Program-made: the position numbers and the translations under genes
The notes under the pieces: model-generated
Seen by the model: only the letters and a program-made list of their open reading frames with translations
What the model was told of the DNA's origin: nothing
Database searches by the model: none
In this document: in pieces, positions 57,305 to 64,000 of the stretch
Numbering within the stretch: position 1 is the stretch's first letter
Layout of the letters: the number at the start of each line of letters is the position of its first letter
From: Turritopsis dohrnii
Taxonomy: Eukaryota; Cnidaria; Hydrozoa; Anthoathecata; Oceaniidae
Direction: 5' to 3'
DNA: 64,000 nucleotides
Assembly (NCBI GenBank): GCA_027922465.2
Contig: BQMF02000264.1
Location: 186,001 to 250,000 of the forward strand

Positions 57305-58442
57305 AGCCTTAAGGTTTTAGTAAGTGACGGTGTTAGAAAAACTATCCCAAGATATTCTGAAGTCAAGAAAATCATCGAGTTTTATCACGTAAATTTTAAA
57401 GGTGAGAATTGTTTGAAGATATTGACTCGTATCCGTAATGATTTCGCTGGAATATCAAAGCAAGCCATTCAGAATTGGATTAACATCAACACCATCCATT
57501 GTGAACAAAACCCAATATTTAGAAATAAGGACAAATTCCAACCTGTCACAGCAAAACAGCCGATGGAGAAATGTCAGATCGATCTCGTCAGAAGGAAACA
57601 ATGGCACGACGTATAAATATGTTCTGTCAATATTGGATGTTTTTTCGCGTTTTGTCTTTCTGAAACCTCTTGTCTCCAAAGAAGCAGATTATGTTTGTGC
57701 GAGTTTGAAAGACATATTCAATGGATATGGTTACCCCAAAATTTTACAGAGTGATCGTGGAAATGAATTTAAAGGTAAATACGCTTCACCATTTCATTCG
57801 ACATTTTAAATACTTTAAAAGTCCTTTGTCTCAATGATATTTCGATATTGTAATTGAAAACTTTTGAATAATTGAATTAATCTAAATTTTGATTTTCAAT
57901 GCCTTTTAAAAATTCAGGTGAAGTCAATACATTGTGTGAAAAGTTAGGGATCCAGCGACCAACAAGTAGACCACATCACCCGGAAGCACAAGGGAAGATT
58001 GAACGGTCACACGCAACATGGAAAAGAAAATTAGTATATGATGTTACCAACAACAATATAGGTATGTAGTTGCTTTTCTCCCTTGAAAACCTTTAATTTA
58101 CAGAAGCATTTACGTTTTAATATGATGAAACGTTTGAACTTTCAAACAGACTGGTGAAAAAAATTGATATAAGCAATATTTTTGTTTCTTCTTTTATGAA
58201 ATAGGAAACTGGCATGACCATTTAAGTACATATGCTCATCAATATAACACTGGTGCTCACCAAGGACTCGGCGGACTCTCGCCTTTTGAGGTTTTCTTCG
58301 GAAGAAAAACAAATCAACTCATCAGTGAATTCACTTTTGAGGTCGAAGACAATAAGAACAAGAGGCCCATAGGCCTTAAGGTCAGCGCGAACTGTATGCT
58401 CAGATGTCTAAAGATCATGATCACTTTGGAAAAGAAAAATGA
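57305..58442 (+). pseudogene. Retroviral-type integrase gene of a transposon, with introns, decayed
   Basis: Three blocks join by GT-AG introns: about 57305-57774, 57918-58061 and 58205 to about 58442. A degenerate zinc-binding region (FYHVNFKGENCLKI to NTIHCEQN, with most of the four ligands missing) is followed by a DDE core: Asp in KCQIDLV, Asp in ILQSDRGNEFKG, Glu in HPEAQGKIERSH, then GLGGLSPFEVFFGRK. This type is shared by Ty3/gypsy retrotransposons and by Ginger/KRBA2-like cut-and-paste elements. Spliced introns and the OTU-linked ORF at 63035 favour the latter. A frameshift lies at about 57575-57590 and another at about 58380. I give no reconstructed reading. Confidence 0.75.
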
Positions 58443-59858
58443 CTAGCTAGAATACAGTTTGATTAGTATCTGGTAATCCCGTATTCGGTTGGTGAACATG
58501 CGAATCCCAAATGTAAATCCATTCGCTCAAAGCAAAGACATATTAAAAACCTCTCATGATAAAAAGGGCCCCTCTGTAATATTTTCAAAAAGCTGTAAAT
58601 CGTCGAATGAATGATAACCGAAGAAGCCTGGCATATTGCATATAGATTACTACCTCCGAGATTGAGACAAAAACGCAAATTTCTATGAGCCGAATAACGT
58701 ATAACATGCGCATTTATTTCTAATAGATTCATTGAACGGAAGTTGCCTTAACTAAATATCAAGGTAAACGTTATAAAAGAAAACCTTGCGTTTCCACAGC
58801 AATCAACTAAATCCTTTTCCTTATTAGTCGGGGGATTTTCTGTGACACCATACAAACAATATACGGTAATACGATACGCATCAACAGAAATCATATGGAC
58901 ATTACAACTACAACAACTTTGATACTTTAATCGATTTTATTTAAGCTTCAAATTTGAGTTTTACAAGTTTGACTTTCCAGGTTTACGTTCTTACAGGCTT
59001 ACGTGTTTGGTTTAACACGCAAGTGAACCTTTTTGTACCAAGTAAGTGGTCCACAGATGAGGTCAAATGAAGATCTACTGCCAGGCAGTTGCTGATTACT
59101 AAAAATAAAAGTGTAAAAAGTCATGTATAATTGCACAACGCACAAATTAATTCTAACTAATCCCATTTCACAAAATTCAGGCCTTATAGAAAATAGAATT
59201 ACAACATCATAATTTTGAAGTTTTGAATATCATACCTGAAGGGAAAATAGTTACTGAATTTCTCTATTTCATGGTGGCAATAAAACTAAATTTATCACTC
59301 CTATTAAGGTAAAATTCAGTTCAAGGAAACTCATATAAGTTTTTCTTTTTCTCTGGTTAAAAAATAAATCTGAAATAATTTGTATGTATTTTGTCTGATT
59401 TTCAAATATTTTTCATAATGGCACAAAAATGCAGAAAGTGACAACGACTAAATATGTGGTTTGGGCATATGCCAAATTAAAGGAAGGTTTGTATATAGGT
59501 TGGATTAACCCTGATTTAAATAGGCAAGTAAAATATGTTACCTTATTCGTATAAATTGTTTGCGGAAGAACTAATTAGGGGACAAAATTTTGTAAATTGA
59601 ACCTCAAGAAAATCATGATTTGCAGAATTAATTTTTGTGAATTTGCAAAAAATGTCAGAATTTGTGAGACAAACTTGTGCGACTCACAAATTTAAAAATT
59701 TTTAAAAGTTTTTTTCATCCTTTACTCATCATCATTTTCATTATCTAGAATAACAAAAATATTCCTATCTACATATAGAATCTGAAGAATCTCCTTCATT
59801 TTCTACCTGTACAAGATATGAATGTATGAATGTATAATAGTGATAATAATGATGTAAT
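58443..59858. other. Non-coding AT-rich stretch
   Basis: No gene or clear repeat found. It may be an intron or decayed body of the integrase element. Confidence 0.35.
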
Positions 59859-60107
59859 CAGGGTCTAATCTAGGCAAATATTTGATCCGTTGATCGGACG
59901 TTTCCCTCAGCATTTTTGTTTTTCTAAAAATTTATTTCACTTTAAAAATTTCATAAATCACTCTTGTATAAGGGGGTCACAGGTTTAACCCACCGAAGCA
60001 AAATAAAGCTCAGGTTGCCCTTTTCCTAAAAAGTGCCCCTTGGATGTTCATAATGTGCCCTTTTCCCTTCCGCCGGACGCTGCCCTGCCTTTTTAGATTA
60101 GACCCTG
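59859..60107. mobile_element. hAT-like element with 5-bp duplication
   Basis: Inverted ends CAGGGTCTAATCTA and TAGATTAGACCCTG (one base off), bordered by GTAAT on both sides (59854-59858 and 60108-60112). It is 249 bp and non-coding. Confidence 0.8.
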
Positions 60108-60778
60108 GTAATAGAGATAGATTGAAAAGTAAAATATTGTCTTCCTGTTCCGTGGTTCATTATTTTCATATATATATTTCATCATTTTGTAGTCTGCAGT
60201 ACAATCCACTTCCCCTTTACGTGTTCAATTTGGAAAAACATTTGCTTTAAAGAATGAGAAAAAGCTTTACGAGGAAATGTTTTGCAATTTCATGACAAAA
60301 TTGCAAAAATAAACAGTAATTAATAGTGCTGCAAGAAATTCTCCAACATAGGTATAAGTTAGTATATTGTATAATTGTTTTTGTTTTTGTTTTTATGTTT
60401 AACTTTTAGCATATTTAACCTTATATATATATAACATGAAATTTTTAGGCTATTACTAATTAACTTCTTGTTTTTATATATAATACTTACGATTCAGCTT
60501 GTAATTTAATTTTACTAATAATTAATTTAATTTTACTAATAATGATGACAACAGAAATGTCAAAACTTGCTAAACTTGTGCCATTTCAAAAGGTCTTTTG
60601 GTAAATTTTTGTTCATTTAAAATTTCAAGCTACAAAATTGTGTAACAGTACAAGAACACAATGAAATAGAACATAGTCACAAGAAAAAGAATAGTCTGGA
60701 AATAGGGCCGATGCGGGCCACATATTCTTAATATGTCGAGTTCCGCGAAAAACTAGAGCCAATGCTTTTTTATGGTGC

Positions 60779-61060
60779 ATGGAAATTAAACATCAGGCAG
60801 GAAAGTTTAAGTTTTCTTTAGTAAACTCAGCATGCCTGGAGCAAATTGCTCAATATTTGGTTGTTCTAGCTCAAACGCAAGGGATCGCTATATTTCATGT
60901 TCCACGTGGAGACAAAGACTATAGCATTAATTTACGAACTAAATGGATAGATATCGTAGAGAAACAGGGTTGTTGACAAATCATTAAGGAAGCAAATTCA
61001 AAAGAGGAATATAAGTATACGTGAGCTTCATTTTGAAGAGAAGCAATTAAGAAGAAGTAA
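60779..61060 (+). pseudogene. Possible THAP-domain remnant
   Basis: The frame from 60779 reads CLEQIAQYLVVLAQ, IAIFHVPRGDKD and LRTKWIDIVEKQG, then a stop. After a one-base frame change SIRELHFEEKQLRRSK follows at about 61017. The spacing and the ELHF end resemble a THAP zinc finger, in which the residue before EL is normally a zinc-binding Cys; here it is Arg (CGT for TGT). THAP domains occur in P-element-type transposases. Tentative. Confidence 0.35.
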
Positions 61061-61350
61061 GTATCTGGTTTCAGCAATTTTGATGATCTTTTATTGGCGC
61101 TATTTCCTTATCGCAGCCCCTATTTTTTTCACTGAAAACCATTCTACACAACACAAGGAACATTTATATGGTCAAAAAAGACCAAATAGAAGAAGATAAA
61201 TTAATAAAAGATATATTTAAAGATATAAATATGGTTAAATTTTAAGCTTTCAAGAGAAAAGTTCCATTAAACGACTTCCCCCCACAAATGTATCTGCCAT
61301 ATTTTTTTACTAGTTGGCCCTTCAGTACAGAGACTAAAATAACACTAGTC

Positions 61351-61378
61351 CTAGCCCTAACCCTAACCCTGACCCTAA
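61351..61378. repeat. Interstitial telomere-like repeat
   Basis: About four CCCTAA/CCCTGA units, the complement of the animal telomere repeat TTAGGG. Confidence 0.8.
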
Positions 61379-61636
61379 AATATCCTGGACGGAGAGTGCT
61401 GCAAAATCAAAAGAGCAGAATAAGCAATCGGCAGTGAATAATCTTTCTTTCTGAGACATTCATTTCTTTGAGAAAATTAGGTATCAAAATTATCATCTTT
61501 TTCGTAAATTGTAAAGAAATGTGATTTGTTCGACTATTTATTATGTTCCTTGTGTTGTGTAGAATGGTTTCCAAGAAAGAAATAGGAGGTGCGAAAAGGA
61601 AATAGCCCCATTTTATTTTGGTTCAAATATAATTAA

Positions 61637-62321
61637 TGTGACGGTTTGAGTGAAAATCATAACAAGTGATATTACTGATAAATTATATAATAGATAATTT
61701 ATCAGAAATTTATCAGTAATAATCAGTAATACTGGTAAATAATCAGTAATTCGTTCAATTTATCAGTAATTCGTTCGATGAATCAGTATTACTGATTATT
61801 TATCAGTATTATACCACGGGAGTTAATACTGCAATCTGATTGGCTTAACACTAGCATAATATTTTTGAATATAAGGTGCATTACAATGGCTTCTCTCTGT
61901 ATTTTCGAATAAATCGCAAAATTCTGCGAGACGTCATTTTGTAAACAAAGGTTTTTCATGTTAAAACACATAGTGAAAAACACTAGTGCTACTAGTGGTA
62001 TAATAAAAAAGTTATTTGGACTCGTTCTCATCCACTATGCAAAATATTGGGCGTGCGTGAAAACAATATTGGACGAGGCTTTCGCCTCGTCCAATATTGT
62101 TTTCACGCACGCCCAATATTTTGCATAGTGGATTCGATCTCGTCCAATAACTGTTTAGTATTTTTACCGATTATTTTATCAGTAATACTGATTCATCAAA
62201 CGAATCACTGATAAATCGAACGAATTACTGATTAAATCTATTGTTTTCTAATCAGTATATAATTTACTGATAAATTTATCAGAAATTATCACTTGTTATG
62301 ATTTTCCATCAAACCGTCACA
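61637..62321. mobile_element. 685-bp inverted-repeat element, same ends as the 2.5-kb element
   Basis: It starts TGTGACGGTTTGAGTGAAAA followed by TCATAACAAG and ends with the complement. The terminal 11 bases TGTGACGGTTT and the inner ATAACAAG are shared with 16908-19414. Its subterminal arrays are different: units around AATCAGTAAT(A/T)C with TTCGTTCG. It contains a long palindrome. Confidence 0.85.
62009..62154. repeat. Long palindrome with about 70-bp arms
   Basis: The arms meet at a 4-base loop TTTC (62080-62083). The inner 50 bases of each arm are perfect complements (GAGGC/GCCTC, AACAATATTGGACGAGG and the rest to CCACTATGCAAAATATT); the outer part has a few mismatches. Confidence 0.9.
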
Positions 62322-63034
62322 TATAAGCAAAAAAATTTTACAAACAGATAAAGAAATATAATTCAGCTCAGCTAGAAAATATGTATATTTTCCAAGCTTT
62401 TTCTTGTGACTATGAATAAAATAATTCAGTAAGAATCACCTTGTCTTCCCTTAAGGTATGTAAGCTAACTTCTTATCTTTAAATTATAATGCTTTGGAGA
62501 AAAAGAAAACATTAATTTGAGTGGCATCAGATAAATAATCTATGCAACTTGCCTGACTTTTTCTTCCAGAATTTCTACCCCATCCAATTAGGATACGTGG
62601 CTGTTAATGTCTTGATTCAATTACACTTCCATATAAGTTGTTGTATTATCGCATGTAAAGCCTAATTTGATCGTTTAGAGGAACCAAAGTAATGTACTTC
62701 TTGTCTTTTGGTTCTTGTTGATAAGTTTCACTACCAGAATGCACTTTCTGTTCAAATAAAGGGCGGGGAGAGGGCCCATTAAAACAAAATAACTATGATT
62801 TATTCGAATGAAGAGAACTCTTTTTGTATTGTAATATATTTACTTCGTCACACACAAGTGACATATTTTCCAAAAATCAACATCGTGCTTTATACTTTCT
62901 GATTTCGAACTGAAAAATTTAAAGTTAGCAACAACGGGCGTCTAGCTTGGGCGTAAAGACCTGCAACATTACACACACGGACGGACTGACTGACAGACAC
63001 GGGGAAATGAAAGATCAGCTACCTTGCGGCGCTG
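62322..63034. other. Non-coding stretch before the OTU-linked ORF
   Basis: Nothing recognised apart from generic AT-rich sequence. A 3' splice site (GATCAG at about 63015-63020) could start the next exon. Confidence 0.35.
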
Positions 63035-63625
63035 ACCAATGAAACAACACCGGATGGACAAAAAGATTTAAAGAATTGGACTAACAACACAATAAGAAAT
63101 ACTTGGAAAAAGACAGAAAGCGTTGATAAGAAGATTTCGGATAGAATGGTTGAGCGGCATCAACAAAAACATCCCCCTTCTAAATATGAAATTGGTGAGA
63201 CAGTGATAGTGAAGATTCAGAAAGGAAAAAAGACATTAAAAAATTCAATCGTGAAGTCGAAAGCAACAGTCGTCGAGGTAAAAAATGACCGATATAAAGT
63301 AAGTTTTCTTCAAAACGGAAAAACGAAAACTAAATGGTTACCTGCTTCGTGTGTAACTGCGGAAACGAGGAAGAAAGAAATAGAAAAACAAAACAAAGCT
63401 CGGCACTTACCAAATAAAGACAAAGAAATGAACGATACAGTTGATGTTAAAAAATATGAAAACCCGCATCATAACCAGGAAAACGATCAAGGAAACGAAG
63501 AAAAAAAATGCATCACAAAGAAATCACCACGTTATAAGTTCAGACAAAAAAGAGTCTCTTCGTACAAAGAAATTAATTTGCAATATATTAACGATATAAA
63601 CAAAGCCATTTCCCTAAGCAAGTAA
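63023..63625 (+). pseudogene. C-terminal part of the integrase polyprotein (SH3/chromo-like plus basic linker)
   Basis: An open frame from about 63023 (LAALTNETTPDGQK) to the TAA at 63623-63625; the first ATG is at 63146. KYEIGETVIVKIQKGKK, VVEVKNDRYKVSFL and TKTKWLPASCVT resemble the small beta-barrel found after the integrase core in KRBA2-like and gypsy-type proteins. A very basic linker follows. After the TAA the same frame continues (DSVVD) into the OTU domain at 63641, so both were one protein. Alternatively CAA|GTAAG is an intron donor; no matching acceptor was seen. Confidence 0.6.
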
Positions 63626-63640
63626 GATTCTGTTGTTGAT

Positions 63641-64000
63641 ATGTCGCATTTGAACACGACGTTAGCCAATCGTGGCTTACGTGCTGTGGATGTTCAAGGC
63701 GATGGAAACTGCTTTTTCCGCGCAGTAGCTTTTGGGCTCTTTGGGAACAGTTCAAGGCATAACGAAGTTCGTGAGACAGCTGTTGAACATGTTTTGAACC
63801 ACCAAGATGATTTTAGGCAATTTATTGAAGTAGAGAGGTTCGGAAAGTATATTTTGGATCTGTCATCCAACAGAAACTGGGCAGATAATGCTGCAATACA
63901 AGCTGTCGCTGATGCTTTCGGCATTACTTTAGACCTAACACCCCGAACGTTTAACACTGGTAGGCTCATTGTACTTGGGCACATAGAGCAGACACATTTT
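63641..64000 (+). CDS. OTU-family cysteine protease domain, cut by window end
   Basis: ATG at 63641 opens 120 codons with no stop to the window edge. AVDVQGDGNCFFRAVAFGLF holds the OTU catalytic Asp and Cys (DGNC). NWADNAAIQAVADAFGITL and LIVLGHIEQTHF match the later OTU blocks, with the catalytic His expected in the last one. OTU proteases cleave ubiquitin and also occur as fused domains in transposon proteins. Being in frame with the integrase C-terminal ORF, separated by one TAA, suggests a transposon origin over a host deubiquitinase. GC content is a little higher than its surroundings. Confidence 0.75.
   Translation, partial: MSHLNTTLANRGLRAVDVQGDGNCFFRAVAFGLFGNSSRHNEVRETAVEHVLNHQDDFRQFIEVERFGKYILDLSSNRNWADNAAIQAVADAFGITLDLTPRTFNTGRLIVLGHIEQTHF

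Overview
This is a window of an AT-rich, intron-dense animal nuclear genome, not a bacterium or a phage. Introns are short and GT-AG, the genes are long and split, and the proteins are ancient animal ones (fibrillarin, a group I p21-activated kinase, TRIP12). The base composition, the variety of DNA transposons and the presence of Penelope and Helitron elements suit an invertebrate. A cnidarian, perhaps a hydrozoan, is my guess, but nothing in the window proves it.

Layout: (1) 103-936 (+): last four exons of fibrillarin. (2) 2997-12876 (-): a complete 15-exon coiled-coil/tryptophan-repeat gene resembling CCDC191, convergent with fibrillarin. (3) 12.9-20.4 kb: a transposon-rich gap with a TA-flanked element, a tRNA-like SINE head, a decayed Penelope-like retroelement with a GIY-YIG end, and a 2.5 kb inverted-repeat element that carries two further elements nested inside one another. 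(4) 20441-28371 (+): complete PAK gene, 15 exons, 517 aa. (5) 28.4-34.2 kb: gap full of small inverted-repeat elements and simple repeats. (6) 34163-54466 (+): complete TRIP12 gene, 48 exons, 1946 aa, with ARM-like, WWE and HECT regions and a catalytic Cys. (7) 54.5-64 kb: Helitron-like repeats, a decayed integrase gene with its own introns, hAT-like and inverted-repeat elements, a THAP-like remnant, and an ORF joined in frame (through one TAA) to an OTU-protease domain that runs off the window.

The exon models for CCDC191-like, PAK and TRIP12 close perfectly in phase (2622, 1554 and 5841 nt, all divisible by 3), which is strong internal support. The four genes do not form a pathway. Fibrillarin acts in nucleolar RNA methylation, PAK in Rho-GTPase signalling, TRIP12 in nuclear ubiquitination, and the CCDC191-like protein is of uncertain function.

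Most notable points: a 59-bp tandem repeat that copies one TRIP12 3' splice site five times, where only the last copy gives an open frame; a ~122-bp palindromic element family with at least 14 copies here, two of them touching splice sites of the CCDC191-like gene; two elements sharing the same termini but carrying different subterminal repeat arrays; a head-to-tail Helitron-like junction; and the integrase/OTU transposon remains.
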